DNA of 64,000 bases, taken from assembly GCF_030285785.1 (NCBI RefSeq), contig NZ_CP127247.1, positions 682,001-746,000 of the forward strand, read 5' to 3'. Position numbers and translations under genes: made by a program. The DNA comes from Parasedimentitalea psychrophila. Lineage in GTDB: Bacteria > Pseudomonadota > Alphaproteobacteria > Rhodobacterales > Rhodobacteraceae. The first letter of the stretch is position 1, and each line of letters opens with the position of its first letter. Positions 46,715 through 56,155 of the stretch are shown here, one piece after another. A model generated the notes under the pieces. It searched no databases. It was not told the DNA's origin and saw only the letters and a program-made list of their open reading frames with translations.

Positions 46715-47052
46715 GGCTGGAACGTAGGGGCGTAGGGTTTGAAGGGAGGTGCGTCGGGCACCGAAATTCTACTTTGAAATTTTTTGAAAAAATGTGCGAC
46801 CAATCATGTAATCCACCCGCCACGCTATCCAATTTTCCCCTTGCCCCTCACTGGGTGAAAAAGAATTCTTTTTTGCTGACACGTGATCGGGAGCTGATAA
46901 CTCGGCGGCTATGAGAGGGTTTTTCAACTTCGCATAGATGGGCAAATTATGCCCCCATCAATGGCAGCGATCTTTCATTGTGGGCCTAAATGTGGGCCTC
47001 ACCAAGAGTGTCTGGAAACTCTTCAACAAAAACACCGCCTTACGAGTTAAGG
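46715..47052. other. Gene-free stretch next to the tRNA 3' end
   Basis: A/T-rich DNA with a small hairpin (AAGAGT-N8-ACTCTT at 47004-47023) and short repeats of GTGGGCCT (46980-47000). No integrase gene and no second copy of the tRNA 3' end is visible. Confidence 0.45.
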
Positions 47053-47140
47053 TGGCGGAGACGAAGGGATTCGAACCCTCGAACGCTTGCACGTTACTCC
47101 CTTAGCAGGGGAGCGCCTTCGACCACTCGGCCACGTCTCC
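47053..47140 (-). tRNA. tRNA-Ser (anticodon GCU)
   Basis: The minus strand folds as a type II tRNA: acceptor GGAGACG pairs with CGTCTCC, discriminator G and encoded CCA. The D arm is TGGCCGAGTGG and the anticodon stem-loop CTCCC-CTGCTAA-GGGAG gives GCU. A variable arm and TTCGAATCC T loop follow. Length 88 nt including CCA. The 3' end faces the defence region, a usual integration position for islands. Confidence 0.96.
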
Positions 47141-47334
47141 GTTGATCGGTATATCCGCGCAAGTGACAGTACTACAAGGGCAATTTCGATGTCTTTGCAT
47201 TTTTTTTAAACCTCCCGCGGAAGTCATTGAAAAAACGCATGATTGTGAGGATTTCGAGCACTATCTGGACAGCCTGCCAGCCGGTCACCTGCTGGACTGG
47301 CTGGTCGACAGGCTACCGGACTGGCTGCTGGTGG

Positions 47335-47362
47335 GGGCCCAGCCTCTGTTGAAGGTGGGCCC
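47335..47362. terminator. Hairpin downstream of L-fuconate dehydratase
   Basis: GGGCCCA-N14-TGGGCCC inverted repeat about 40 nt after the end of the minus-strand operon. No T-run follows on the minus strand, so it may stabilise the mRNA end or act with Rho. Confidence 0.4.
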
Positions 47363-47398
47363 GCCTATTTGGAGTGGCCGGGTCAGGCCAGTTGCGTG

Positions 47399-48688
47399 TC
47401 ACTTTGCGGCAAGCGACGGATCAAAGCGGAAATCGCACAGTGTTTGCGGCTTCATCTGAATCGAAAATCCAGGCATGTCTGGCGCCAGGTAGGCGCCGTT
47501 TTCGACAATGCAGGGATCAACAAAATGTTCGTGCAGATGATCGACAAACTCGATCCGCTTGCTGTCCTTTTCGCCGGTGATGGCCACATAGTCGATCATC
47601 GACAGATGCTGCACATATTCGCACAGACCAACGCCACCGGCATGCGGCCAGACCGGCAGGCCAAACTTGGCGGCCATCAGTTGCACCGCCAGCACCTCGT
47701 TCAAGCCGCCAAGGCGACAGCTGTCGATCTGCACAAAATCTATCGCCCCGTTGGCGATGAACTGTTTGAACAGGATGCGGTTCTGGCACATCTCGCCGGT
47801 GGCAACCTTGATCGGTGCAACCCCTTCGCGGATCTTGCGGTGGCCCATGACATCATCCGGGCTGGTTGGCTCCTCGATGAACAGCGGCCGCGCAAAGGAC
47901 AGGGCATTGACCCATTCAATGGCCTGATCCACTTCCCAGACCTGATTGGCGTCGATCATGATATTCATGTCCTCGCCCAGTTCTTCGCGGGCGATGGTCA
48001 GGCGGCGAATGTCGTCGTCAAGATTGCGACCCACTTTGAACTTGGTATGGGTGAACCCGGCCTCGCGTGCCTCGCGGCATAACCGACGCAATTTGTCGTC
48101 GGAATAGCCCAGCCAACCCGCCGAGGTGGTATAGCAGGGATAGCCTTCGGCCTTGAGCGTGGCGATCCGTTCGGCTTTGCCCGGCGCGGCCGCCCGCAGG
48201 ATCTCGAGCGCCTCATCTTTGGTCAACACATCACTCATGTAGCGGAAATCGATCAACTGAATGATCTCCTCGGGCGACATCTCGCCCACCAGCAGCCAGA
48301 CCGGCTTGCCCGCCTCTTTGGCCAGCAAATCCCACATGGCATTGACCACCGCGCCGGTGGCCAGGTGGATGGCGCCCTTGTCGGGGCCGATCCAGCGCAA
48401 TTGACTGTCGCCAGTGATATGACGCCAGAACCGCCCCATATCCTCGCGCACCCAATCCAGATCCAGCCCGATCAGAAGGTGCCGCATGGCATTGATCGCG
48501 GCAACACAGATCTCGGTGCCGCGGCCAATGGTAAAGGTCAGCCCGTGGCCCTGATGGTCGCCATCCGTTTCCAGCACGACATAGGCGGCGGAATAGTCCG
48601 GATCCGGGTTCATCGCGTCCGAGCCATCCAGTGCATCGGATGTCGGAAAGCGCAGGTCGTGGGTCGTTAGCCCGGTGATACGGGTCAT
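47399..48688 (-). CDS. L-fuconate dehydratase
   Basis: A 429-residue enolase-superfamily enzyme that removes water from L-fuconate to give 2-keto-3-deoxy-L-fuconate. Motifs: THTKFKVG (KxK acid/base), MIDANQVW (metal Asp), IEEPTSPDD (Glu), ATGEMCQN (Glu) and WPHAGGVGLCEYVQHLSM (His dyad). The N-terminus DLRFPTSDALDGSDAMNPDPDYSAAYV is characteristic of the family. Overlaps the upstream hydrolase by ATGA. Last gene of the operon. Confidence 0.93.
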   Translation of the reverse strand: MTRITGLTTHDLRFPTSDALDGSDAMNPDPDYSAAYVVLETDGDHQGHGLTFTIGRGTEICVAAINAMRHLLIGLDLDWVREDMGRFWRHITGDSQLRWIGPDKGAIHLATGAVVNAMWDLLAKEAGKPVWLLVGEMSPEEIIQLIDFRYMSDVLTKDEALEILRAAAPGKAERIATLKAEGYPCYTTSAGWLGYSDDKLRRLCREAREAGFTHTKFKVGRNLDDDIRRLTIAREELGEDMNIMIDANQVWEVDQAIEWVNALSFARPLFIEEPTSPDDVMGHRKIREGVAPIKVATGEMCQNRILFKQFIANGAIDFVQIDSCRLGGLNEVLAVQLMAAKFGLPVWPHAGGVGLCEYVQHLSMIDYVAITGEKDSKRIEFVDHLHEHFVDPCIVENGAYLAPDMPGFSIQMKPQTLCDFRFDPSLAAK

Positions 48689-49530
48689 TCGCTGGCGACC
48701 ACGCTCTGCTTTTGCACACCCAGCCCAGCGATCCCCAGCTCGATCTTGTCGCCGGGTTTCAGATAGGTTTCTGGCGTCTGCCCCATGCCCACGCCCGGAG
48801 GTGTCCCGGTGGAGATCACATCGCCGGGCTGCAGGCTCATGAACTGCGACAGGTGCGAGATCACCGTGGCAACGTCAAAATGCATCGTCCGGGTAGAGCC
48901 GTCCTGATAGCGGTGACCGTTGACCTCTAGATACATGTCCAGCACCTGCGGGTCTGCCACCTCGTCGCGGGTGACCAGCCACGGACCGATGGGACCAAAG
49001 GTGTCGCAGGACTTGCCTTTGACCCACTGGCCGGACCGGTGCAGCTGAAAGTCACGCTCGGACAGGTCATTGACCACGCAATAGCCAGCCACATGGTCCA
49101 GCGCATCTTCGACCGAGACGTATTTCGCGGGCTTGCCAATCACCACTCCCAGCTCGACCTCCCAGTCGGTCTTGACCGAGGTGCGCGGGATTTCGACGGC
49201 GTCATTCGGGCCGCAGATGGCCGAGGTCGCCTTGAAGAAGATAATCGGCTCCTCTGGCAGCGCCATACCAGCTTCGGCAGCATGGTCGGCATAGTTCAAG
49301 CCGATGCAAATGAATTTGCCCACCTGACCGACACAGGCGCCAAGGCGCGGGTTGCCCTCAACCAGCGGCAGGGTTGAGGGATCAATCGCGCGGATTTTGT
49401 CCAGTGCGGCATCGCTCAGCGCCGCGCCGGCCACATCCGGGATCAGGGCAGACAGGTCACGGATCTTGCCAGCGGCATCCAAAAGACCGGGTTTCTCAGC
49501 GCCCTCGGGGCCAAAACGCAATAGTTTCAT
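48685..49530 (-). CDS. Fumarylacetoacetate hydrolase-family, 2,4-diketo-3-deoxy-L-fuconate hydrolase
   Basis: A 281-residue FAH-fold hydrolase: FICIGLNYADHAAEAGM, PIIFFKATSAICGPND, DWEVELGVVIGKPAKYV (metal carboxylates), YCVVNDLSERDFQL and GDVISTGTPPGVGMG. In non-phosphorylative fucose pathways this family cleaves the 2,4-diketo acid to pyruvate and L-lactate. The start at 49530 (MKLLRFGPEGAEKPG) has AGGAG upstream. The exact substrate is inferred from the neighbours. Confidence 0.85.
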   Translation of the reverse strand: MKLLRFGPEGAEKPGLLDAAGKIRDLSALIPDVAGAALSDAALDKIRAIDPSTLPLVEGNPRLGACVGQVGKFICIGLNYADHAAEAGMALPEEPIIFFKATSAICGPNDAVEIPRTSVKTDWEVELGVVIGKPAKYVSVEDALDHVAGYCVVNDLSERDFQLHRSGQWVKGKSCDTFGPIGPWLVTRDEVADPQVLDMYLEVNGHRYQDGSTRTMHFDVATVISHLSQFMSLQPGDVISTGTPPGVGMGQTPETYLKPGDKIELGIAGLGVQKQSVVASE

Positions 49531-49549
49531 GGTGTTATCTCCTTGGACG

Positions 49550-50299
49550 TCAAATGGACCAGCCGCCGTCGATGGCGTGGGTTTGGCCGGTAGTAAAGGC
49601 GCTGTCATCGCTGGCGAGGTAGAGCGCCAGCGCGGCGATTTCATCAGCGGAGCCAATGCGGCCCATCGGCTGACGGCTGATAAAAGCGGCCAGGGCCTGA
49701 TCGTAGTTGCCGGTGGCGCGCAGGCGACCGTGCATGGACGGGCTGTCCACGGTGCCGGGGCAGATCGCATTACAGCGAATACCCTGGGTCACATAATCGG
49801 CGGCGATGGATTTGGTCATGCCGATGACCGCCGCCTTGGAGGCACAATAGGCAAAGCGGTTTGGCACCCCTTTGATGGAGGAGGCCACCGAGGACATGTT
49901 GATGATCGAGCCGCCGCCATTTGCCAGCATCGCAGGCAGCGTCAGCTTGATCATCCGGTACATGGCAGTGACATTGAGATCAAAGCTGAAGTCCCAGTCC
50001 TTGTCATCGGTGTCCAGGATCGAGCCGTTGGCGACATAACCTGCGCAGTTGAACAGCACGTCCAGCGGGCCAATATCACCCACGCAAGCCGCAACAGCTG
50101 CGGCGTCGGTCACGTCCAGTTTGATCGCAGATATGCCATCAATCCCATCCAGCTCAGCCAAAGACGCCTCGTTGATGTCGCTGGCATAAACTGTTGCGCC
50201 CTGGGACGCGTAGAGTTCAGCTGTTGAGCGGCCAATGCCCTGCCCCGCCGCTGTGATGAATGTTGTTTTGCCGGCCAACCGGCCTGTGTTTTGGGTCAT
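49550..50299 (-). CDS. SDR oxidoreductase, 2-keto-3-deoxy-L-fuconate dehydrogenase
   Basis: A 249-residue classical short-chain dehydrogenase: cofactor motif GQGIGRS, NCAGY, catalytic Ser in INMSSVAS and YCASK (Tyr, Lys). It oxidises the C4 hydroxyl of 2-keto-3-deoxy-L-fuconate with NAD in the proposed pathway. The start at 50299 (MTQNTGRLAGK) is preferred over 50323. Four nt from the mutarotase. Confidence 0.87.
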   Translation of the reverse strand: MTQNTGRLAGKTTFITAAGQGIGRSTAELYASQGATVYASDINEASLAELDGIDGISAIKLDVTDAAAVAACVGDIGPLDVLFNCAGYVANGSILDTDDKDWDFSFDLNVTAMYRMIKLTLPAMLANGGGSIINMSSVASSIKGVPNRFAYCASKAAVIGMTKSIAADYVTQGIRCNAICPGTVDSPSMHGRLRATGNYDQALAAFISRQPMGRIGSADEIAALALYLASDDSAFTTGQTHAIDGGWSI

Positions 50300-50303
50300 A
50301 GTA

Positions 50304-50633
50304 TCAATCCGTGTAAAAAACATGTTCCATCATCGCCCATTGCTCGCCGCTGGCGCGACTGGCTAAGGGCGACTGGCAAGGGTCAGTCTGTGTCCACCAT
50401 TCGCGGGTTTTGGGGTCTTCGGCCATTTTCGCCAGATCGGCGTCCAAATCGGTGCCGTGATATTCCCAATAGCCGAACAGCAGGTTTTCCGGCTCACGCA
50501 GGAAAATACTATAGTTGCGGATGTTGCTGCCTGCAATCTGCGCCAGAACATCCGGCCAGACTGCGGCGTGCAGACGTTTGTAGTCGTCGATCCTGTCGGG
50601 CTTGATCCCGATCACCATTCCCATGCGCTGCAT
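50304..50633 (-). CDS. L-rhamnose/L-fucose mutarotase family (RhaM-like)
   Basis: A 109-residue dimeric alpha-beta barrel protein (MQRMGMVIGIKPDRIDDYKRLHAAVWPDVL...NIRNYSIFLREPENLLFGYWEYHG...WWTQTDPCQ). The family interconverts anomers of 6-deoxy sugars, here probably L-fucose entering the dehydrogenase step. The ATG overlaps the stop of the upstream gene (TGATG). Confidence 0.87.
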   Translation of the reverse strand: MQRMGMVIGIKPDRIDDYKRLHAAVWPDVLAQIAGSNIRNYSIFLREPENLLFGYWEYHGTDLDADLAKMAEDPKTREWWTQTDPCQSPLASRASGEQWAMMEHVFYTD

Positions 50634-51745
50634 CAGGACCCTCCGGTTATGGTTTTTGAGATCAACGACATGGCAGTGATCGCCTGCCAATCCCACTCAA
50701 TGCCCAGCCCCGGCGCCTGTGATGGGATGGCCAAGCCACCTTCCACCAGCATCGGTGCGGTTGTGACGCTGTCCAATTGCGGGATGTATTCCAGCCATTT
50801 GGCATTGGGTACAGCACAGACCAGCGGCAGGTGCAATTCCATCAGGAAGTGCGGGCAAACCATGACGTTGAAGGCCTCGGCCAGATGCGCCACCTTCAGC
50901 CAGGGGGTGATGCCGCCAATACGGGCCACATCCACCTGCACAATACTGGCCGCGCCCATCTGCAAATAGTCTTTGAACTGGCTGATCGAATACATGCTTT
51001 CGCCAACCGCAATCGGCACCGAGGTCCGGCGGGCCAGTTCAATATGCCCGGCCACATCATCCGCAGGCAGAGGTTCCTCAAACCAGCCGATATTATACTC
51101 TTCAAGCAGACGGGCGCGCCGAATGGCCTCGGACAGGGTGAACCCCTGATTGCCGTCGGTCATGATTTCATAGCTGTCCCCAACCGCCGAGCGCACTGCG
51201 GACAGGCGCGCCGCATCCTGGCTGATATGTTCGCTGCCAATCTTGATCTTTGAGCCTTTGAACCCCTTTGCCTGCATTGCCAGCGCGTCATCAACCAGCG
51301 CCTGCGGCTCCAGATGCAGCCAGCCGCCCTCGGTGCTATACAGCGGAATGCGGTCACGGCTGCCGCCTGCGGCCTTCCACAGTGGCAGGCCTGCTTTCTT
51401 GCACTTCAAATCCCAAAGCGCGGTATCAATCGCCGCCAGCGCCAGCGAGGTGATCGCCCCAACCGAGGTGGCATGGGTCAGGAACAGCAGCTCACGCCAG
51501 ATGCCCTCGATCCGGTCCGGGTCTTTGCCAATCAGCGCCGGCGCCAATGTGTGCTCCAACAGCGCCATGACCGACGGGCCACCGGTGCCGATGGTATAGG
51601 AATAGCCGGTGCCGCTAGCCCCATCACTGTCATAAACAGTCACCATGGGGGTCTCTTGCGAGACAAAAGACTGAATGGCATCGACCCGCTTTACCTTTGG
51701 GATAAGGTCGATCATCTGCAATTCTATTCGAGTAACATGCGCCAT
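50633..51745 (-). CDS. Enolase-superfamily (mandelate racemase-like) enzyme
   Basis: A 370-residue protein: KGSKIKIG (KxK), MTDGNQGF (metal Asp), FEEPLPADD, IAVGESMYS and VCPHFLMELHL (His). It is a sugar-acid dehydratase or related racemase/cycloisomerase. It is a second member of the superfamily beside L-fuconate dehydratase, so it may handle a related sugar acid or a lactone. Substrate unknown. Confidence 0.82.
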   Translation of the reverse strand: MAHVTRIELQMIDLIPKVKRVDAIQSFVSQETPMVTVYDSDGASGTGYSYTIGTGGPSVMALLEHTLAPALIGKDPDRIEGIWRELLFLTHATSVGAITSLALAAIDTALWDLKCKKAGLPLWKAAGGSRDRIPLYSTEGGWLHLEPQALVDDALAMQAKGFKGSKIKIGSEHISQDAARLSAVRSAVGDSYEIMTDGNQGFTLSEAIRRARLLEEYNIGWFEEPLPADDVAGHIELARRTSVPIAVGESMYSISQFKDYLQMGAASIVQVDVARIGGITPWLKVAHLAEAFNVMVCPHFLMELHLPLVCAVPNAKWLEYIPQLDSVTTAPMLVEGGLAIPSQAPGLGIEWDWQAITAMSLISKTITGGS

Positions 51746-51748
51746 GAC

Positions 51749-52843
51749 TTACCCCCGGATCGCAACTGTGCTGGTGGCATCAAAAACGTGGCATTTGTCC
51801 AGCATCAGACGGAATTTCAGCACTTCACCCGGACGCACTGGCCGTGGGTTCAACATTTTCCCCTGCACCTCGGTGCCTGCAATATCGGTGAACAGGATCG
51901 TCTCGGTGCCCAGCGGTTCGGTCAGGGTTACTGTCAGATCCAGGTCTGCACGGTCGCCGTCTTCCTCGACCGCATGTCCATAGGGCATCAGGTTATCGGC
52001 GCGAAAGCCGAATTTCACCTGCTGCCCGCTGTGGACCTGCCCGCGTGCGCTGGCGGGCACCGGCACGCTTAACCCACCGGCAAGCTGGATGGTGTTGCTG
52101 TCCGACACCACCCCGTCAATCAGGTTCATTGGCGGCGATCCGATAAAGGTCGCAACAAAGGTGTTGACCGGCGTGTTGAACAGCTCAAGCGGGGTTCCGA
52201 CCTGCACGATATAACCGTCTTGCATCAACACAATACGGTCCGCCAGTGTCATTGCTTCAACCTGATCATGGGTCACATAGATGATCGTATTGCCTACTTT
52301 TTGATGCAGCTTCTTGATCTCGACCCGCATCTGGGTGCGCAGTTTGGCATCCAGATTGGACAGCGGTTCATCAAACAGGAAAACATCCGGACGACGCACA
52401 ATCGCGCGGCCCATGGCAACCCGCTGACGCTGGCCGCCCGAGAGCGCGGCCGGCTTGCGGTCCATCAGCTCAGCCAGCCCCAGGATGCCCGCAGCCTCAT
52501 CCACAGCCTTGGTGATCGCGGCCTCATCCTTTTTGGCAATCTTCAACGAAAACCCGAGGTTTTCGCGCACTGTCATATGCGGGTACAAAGCGTAGTTCTG
52601 AAACACCATCGAGATGTTTCGGTCGCGCGGCGGCAGGTCATTGACCACCCGACCGCCGATGGCAATCTCACCACCCGAGATATCTTCAAGCCCGGCAATC
52701 ATCCGCAGGGTGGTGGATTTCCCACAGCCCGAAGGGCCGACCAGCACCACAAACTCGCCATCGGAAATATCCAGATTGATGCCATGCAAGGCCTGATGTT
52801 TGCCGTAGAATTTGACAACATTGGAAAGGGTTACTTCGGTCAT
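51749..52843 (-). CDS. Carbohydrate ABC transporter ATP-binding protein (UgpC/MalK type)
   Basis: 364 residues: Walker [10 protein letters not shown], signature [36 protein letters not shown], and a C-terminal regulatory OB-like domain (residues 240-364). It powers the import system with the two permeases and the binding protein. The start at 52843 ([14 protein letters not shown]) lies 4 nt after the permease stop. Confidence 0.93.
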   Translation of the reverse strand: MTEVTLSNVVKFYGKHQALHGINLDISDGEFVVLVGPSGCGKSTTLRMIAGLEDISGGEIAIGGRVVNDLPPRDRNISMVFQNYALYPHMTVRENLGFSLKIAKKDEAAITKAVDEAAGILGLAELMDRKPAALSGGQRQRVAMGRAIVRRPDVFLFDEPLSNLDAKLRTQMRVEIKKLHQKVGNTIIYVTHDQVEAMTLADRIVLMQDGYIVQVGTPLELFNTPVNTFVATFIGSPPMNLIDGVVSDSNTIQLAGGLSVPVPASARGQVHSGQQVKFGFRADNLMPYGHAVEEDGDRADLDLTVTLTEPLGTETILFTDIAGTEVQGKMLNPRPVRPGEVLKFRLMLDKCHVFDATSTVAIRG

Positions 52844-52847
52844 GGTG

Positions 52848-53711
52848 TTATCCTTTGACGCCGCCGAACGTGAGGCCGGCAATCAGGTGTTTCTGGACGA
52901 GGAAGGTGAGGATCAGGGCTGGAACGATCATCAGAACCGCCAGCGCACACATGCCGCCCCAATTGATGGTGAATTCTGCGGTGAAATCAAGCAGGCCAAC
53001 CGGCATCGTCTTGGAGCCAACTGAACGGGTCAACTGCGAGGCCAGTGCAAATTCGTTCCACGAGGTCAGGAAAGCAAATATCGCGGCCGAGGCAACGCCT
53101 GATTTGGCGACCGGGAACTCGACCTGCCAAAAGGCCTGCCAGCGGGTGCAGCCATCGATTTCAGCCGCCTCGTGCAACTCCTTGGGGATCTGGCGGAAAA
53201 AGCCATCGGTCAGCCAGACCGTGAATGGCACGTTCATCGCCACATAGGCCAGGATCAGGCCGAGATGAGTGTCGATGATGCCAACACGGGCAAACACGAT
53301 GAACAGCGGCAATGACAGCGCCACGCCGGGCACCGCGCGAAACAGCATCAACCCGACAAAATAGCCAGTTTTGCCTTTGAACCTGTAGCGGGCAAAGGCA
53401 TAGCCGCCGGACATACCGATCAGAATGGCAATCGCGGTTGAGACCACGGACACAATCATCGAGTTGCGGAAATAGCTGAACACCGGCACCCCGCCCTCGC
53501 CTGCGCCGCCAAACATGGCGCGGTAGTGGTCGAGGGTGAAGGTTGGGATCCAGACCGGCGGCTTGGCCATGATCTCGACCGTGGGGCGGAACGAGTTCAG
53601 CACGATCCACAGGCCCGGAATGCAGATGATGGCCATGGTGATGAACAGGCCCGAAAAATGCAGCGCCTTCATGAGGCGCTTGTGATTGCGGTAGGATTGG
53701 TTGCGATCCAT
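52848..53711 (-). CDS. Carbohydrate ABC transporter permease (MalG type)
   Basis: 287 residues with six membrane segments and the EAA-type loop contacting the ATPase ([30 protein letters not shown]). The N-terminal helix is [21 protein letters not shown]. Partner of the next upstream permease, 5 nt away. Confidence 0.92.
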   Translation of the reverse strand: MDRNQSYRNHKRLMKALHFSGLFITMAIICIPGLWIVLNSFRPTVEIMAKPPVWIPTFTLDHYRAMFGGAGEGGVPVFSYFRNSMIVSVVSTAIAILIGMSGGYAFARYRFKGKTGYFVGLMLFRAVPGVALSLPLFIVFARVGIIDTHLGLILAYVAMNVPFTVWLTDGFFRQIPKELHEAAEIDGCTRWQAFWQVEFPVAKSGVASAAIFAFLTSWNEFALASQLTRSVGSKTMPVGLLDFTAEFTINWGGMCALAVLMIVPALILTFLVQKHLIAGLTFGGVKG

Positions 53712-53716
53712 CTGAC

Positions 53717-54610
53717 TTACCCCTCCATGCCAATTTGAGCCCGCGCGGCGGTGAGTTTACGGAAGAAATAGATGGTGAACACCACCGACAGGATGATCGA
53801 GACATATCCCATCGCATTGGCCAGCCCCATGCGGGCATCGACGTAACCGGTGCGGCTCATCAGGGTCCACAGCAGCTCGGTCCGCCGGGCCGGGCCACCG
53901 CCGGTCATGATCTGCACAATGTCATAGGCCCGTGCCACATCCAGCGACCGGATGGTCATGGCGATGTAGATAAACGGCATCAGGAACGGCAGGGTGATAT
54001 GGCGGAATGACTGAAACGGGGTGCATCCATCCACCTTGGCCGCCTCTAGCGGATCCCGTGGAATGGCGAACAAGCCAGCGAGGATCAGGATGGCGAACAC
54101 CGATGTGCTCATCCAGATCTCGGCAAAGGCGATCGAGAACAGCGCCAGTTTGCCGTCCACCAGCCAGGGCAGCGCCACATTGAACCCCATGGATTGCAGG
54201 GCGTTGTTCACCAGACCGATGTTGTCGTTAAAGATGAACTTGAACTGAAAACCGACCAGAATGGGCGAGAACATCATCGGGAACATCACGATTGTGCGCA
54301 GTGTGCGCTGGCCCCATGTCACCTTGTTCACCATCAACGCGATGCCAAGACCCAGTAGCATTTCAAGGTTCAGCGCAATGGTCAGGAACAGAACTGTGCG
54401 CCCAAAGGCGGCCCAGAATTTGGCGTCCGTCAGGATTTTTTCGTAGTTATAGGTTCCGACCCACTTCCACAGCGTCGAAGGCCGCGTCAGCTTGTAAGGC
54501 GTGAAACTCGAATAGAGCGAGAAGATCAGTGGGATCAACACAACTGCGGCAATCACGATGATTGCAGGCAACAGCAGCAGAAACCACTCGGGCAAGCGGC
54601 GGCGGGTCAT
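53717..54610 (-). CDS. Carbohydrate ABC transporter permease (MalF type)
   Basis: 297 residues with six membrane segments (FLLLLPAIIVIAAVVLIPLIFSLY first) and an EAA loop (PRDPLEAAKVDGCTPFQSFRHITLPFLMP). Forms the inner-membrane channel with the MalG-type permease. Confidence 0.92.
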   Translation of the reverse strand: MTRRRLPEWFLLLLPAIIVIAAVVLIPLIFSLYSSFTPYKLTRPSTLWKWVGTYNYEKILTDAKFWAAFGRTVLFLTIALNLEMLLGLGIALMVNKVTWGQRTLRTIVMFPMMFSPILVGFQFKFIFNDNIGLVNNALQSMGFNVALPWLVDGKLALFSIAFAEIWMSTSVFAILILAGLFAIPRDPLEAAKVDGCTPFQSFRHITLPFLMPFIYIAMTIRSLDVARAYDIVQIMTGGGPARRTELLWTLMSRTGYVDARMGLANAMGYVSIILSVVFTIYFFRKLTAARAQIGMEG

Positions 54611-54642
54611 AGTGCACCTGTAAGAATAGTTGATTGTGGAAT

Positions 54643-54667
54643 TGGGGGCAGACCAAGCCCGCCCCCA
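54643..54667. terminator. Stem-loop between binding protein and permease genes
   Basis: TGGGGGC-N11-GCCCCCA inverted repeat in the 73-nt gap after the binding protein gene. Without a T-run it probably acts as a 3' stabiliser or partial terminator, raising binding-protein mRNA over the permease mRNA, as often seen in ABC operons. Confidence 0.5.
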
Positions 54668-54683
54668 GACCGGAGTGGTGGTC

Positions 54684-56006
54684 TTAGTAGTAACCGGACT
54701 CGCGCATCAGCTCATCCACCGCCTCAGCGGCATCGTCCAATGCTTCTTTTACAGTCTTGTCGCCAAGAATGGCGGCCTGCAGTTCGGGGTAGACGATATT
54801 GGTGGTCTCTCCCCATTCCGGGATCGCCGGCACCGCAAAGGCAAATTCAGCACCTTTGGCAAAGGCCGCCAGGGATTCAGCGCGGAACGGATCATCACCT
54901 GCCTGAGCCGCCGCAACATTTGCCTTCCAGACGGCGCTGCGTGTCGGCAGCGAACCACCAGCAGATTCAGCCAACTGGCTTTCTTCGCTGGTCAGGAAGG
55001 TGACCAGGGACACCGCAGCCTCCTTGTTTGCACAGTCATTGGTGACCGAGAAACCGTGATGGCCAGACCAGCCAGTGCGCGTAACCGAGCCCATCGGCTG
55101 CACCGCAACGCCAACATTGCCCGCCGCCTTGGAGGATTCCGGATCATTGAAGAAGCCGGCCCATCCTGGCCAATCCAGGTTCAGTGCAACAGTGCCCGAG
55201 GCAAAGCCCTGACCCAGATCATCCCAGACATAGCTGGTGGTGCCGGCGGGCACTGCCTTGGCCTCATAGAGATCGACAAACCACTGCAAGGCGCGCTGAC
55301 CTGCCTCCGAGTTGAAGATCGGCTTTTTGTCGGCGTCCAAATAGTTGCCGCCTTCGGCGACGACCATTTCATAAAAACGACCTACGATGGCTTCGTCTTT
55401 GCCCGCATACTGGGTGCCGTAGAAATTTGGTGGATCAGAGAAGAAAATCGCCTGATCCTTGACCTGCTCCCAGGTATCAGGAACCGCCAGATCATAGCCG
55501 TATTCTGTTTTGAACGCGGCTGCCTTGTCGGCATCTTCGTAGTTGGATTTCAGGTAGTAGAGAACCGATACATCGAACTGCGCCCGCGGCAGCATCAACA
55601 GATTTCCGTCCACGGTGGACGCCCCGATATTGCCCGGAACAAATTCCGCAATTGTCTCGGCAGCAACCAGACCATTCAGATCGACATAAAGCCCTTCGTA
55701 CTGAGGTGCAAAAGACGAGTGGTTGGAGCCGACACACCAGGATGTGGTGCCCGCAGCCATGTCCGATTTGATTTCCTTATCAATCTCAAAGTGGCTTTTC
55801 TTTGAAATGATTTCAACCTTAGCACCGGTCGCAGCCTCCCAGTCTGCGATGCGGCCATACAGGCCCTCATACTGCTGGCCACCGATTAGTTTGGCCTCGA
55901 CGGTGACGCCGTCAAAGCTGCCCCAGTCGGATGCCAGAGCCGATTCGCTGACTGCAAAAACTGCAGCACTGGCGAGTAAGACCTTCAAAGTGTTCGATTT
56001 AGTCAT
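54684..56006 (-). CDS. Extracellular solute-binding protein, family 1 (fucose-type sugar)
   Basis: 440 residues with a signal peptide (TLKVLLASAAVFAVSESALA, cleavage near ALASDW) and a family 1 fold (EAKLIGGQQYEGLYGRIADWEAATGAKVEIISK...TSYVWDDLGQGFASGTVALNLDWPGWAGF). Delivers the sugar to the two permeases. The start at 56006 is set by the signal peptide and GGGAGGG upstream; the frame extends about 50 codons further without meaning. First gene of the operon. Confidence 0.92.
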   Translation of the reverse strand: MTKSNTLKVLLASAAVFAVSESALASDWGSFDGVTVEAKLIGGQQYEGLYGRIADWEAATGAKVEIISKKSHFEIDKEIKSDMAAGTTSWCVGSNHSSFAPQYEGLYVDLNGLVAAETIAEFVPGNIGASTVDGNLLMLPRAQFDVSVLYYLKSNYEDADKAAAFKTEYGYDLAVPDTWEQVKDQAIFFSDPPNFYGTQYAGKDEAIVGRFYEMVVAEGGNYLDADKKPIFNSEAGQRALQWFVDLYEAKAVPAGTTSYVWDDLGQGFASGTVALNLDWPGWAGFFNDPESSKAAGNVGVAVQPMGSVTRTGWSGHHGFSVTNDCANKEAAVSLVTFLTSEESQLAESAGGSLPTRSAVWKANVAAAQAGDDPFRAESLAAFAKGAEFAFAVPAIPEWGETTNIVYPELQAAILGDKTVKEALDDAAEAVDELMRESGYY

Positions 56007-56114
56007 CATTCCCTCCCTTGGCGTGACGTCTTCTCGCCTGCAAATTTCATGGCGATATTTGTATATAAAACATTTATTCACTTGCAAATCAACCTTGACA
56101 TTAAGGTGGGGATT

Positions 56115-56132
56115 AGTGAATCTCGTTTCACT
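56115..56132. promoter_or_regulatory. IclR-type palindromic operator AGTGAA-N6-TTCACT
   Basis: A perfect 6+6+6 inverted repeat 24 nt before the iclR start, in the divergent region shared with the fucose uptake operon. A further TTCACT half-site lies at 56077-56082. IclR regulators bind such repeats in their own divergent promoters; this is inferred from position and symmetry. Confidence 0.6.
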
Positions 56133-56155
56133 TAAATTTCTTGGGCAGATCACCT

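Noticed and set aside
46432-46803. 123-codon minus-strand frame overlapping the coiled-coil gene
   Set aside because: Composition is worse than the overlapping frame, which has a regular leucine heptad pattern.
46715-47052. Integrase remnant next to the tRNA
   Set aside because: No frame shows the tyrosine recombinase R-H-R-Y box; only short hairpins and small repeats.
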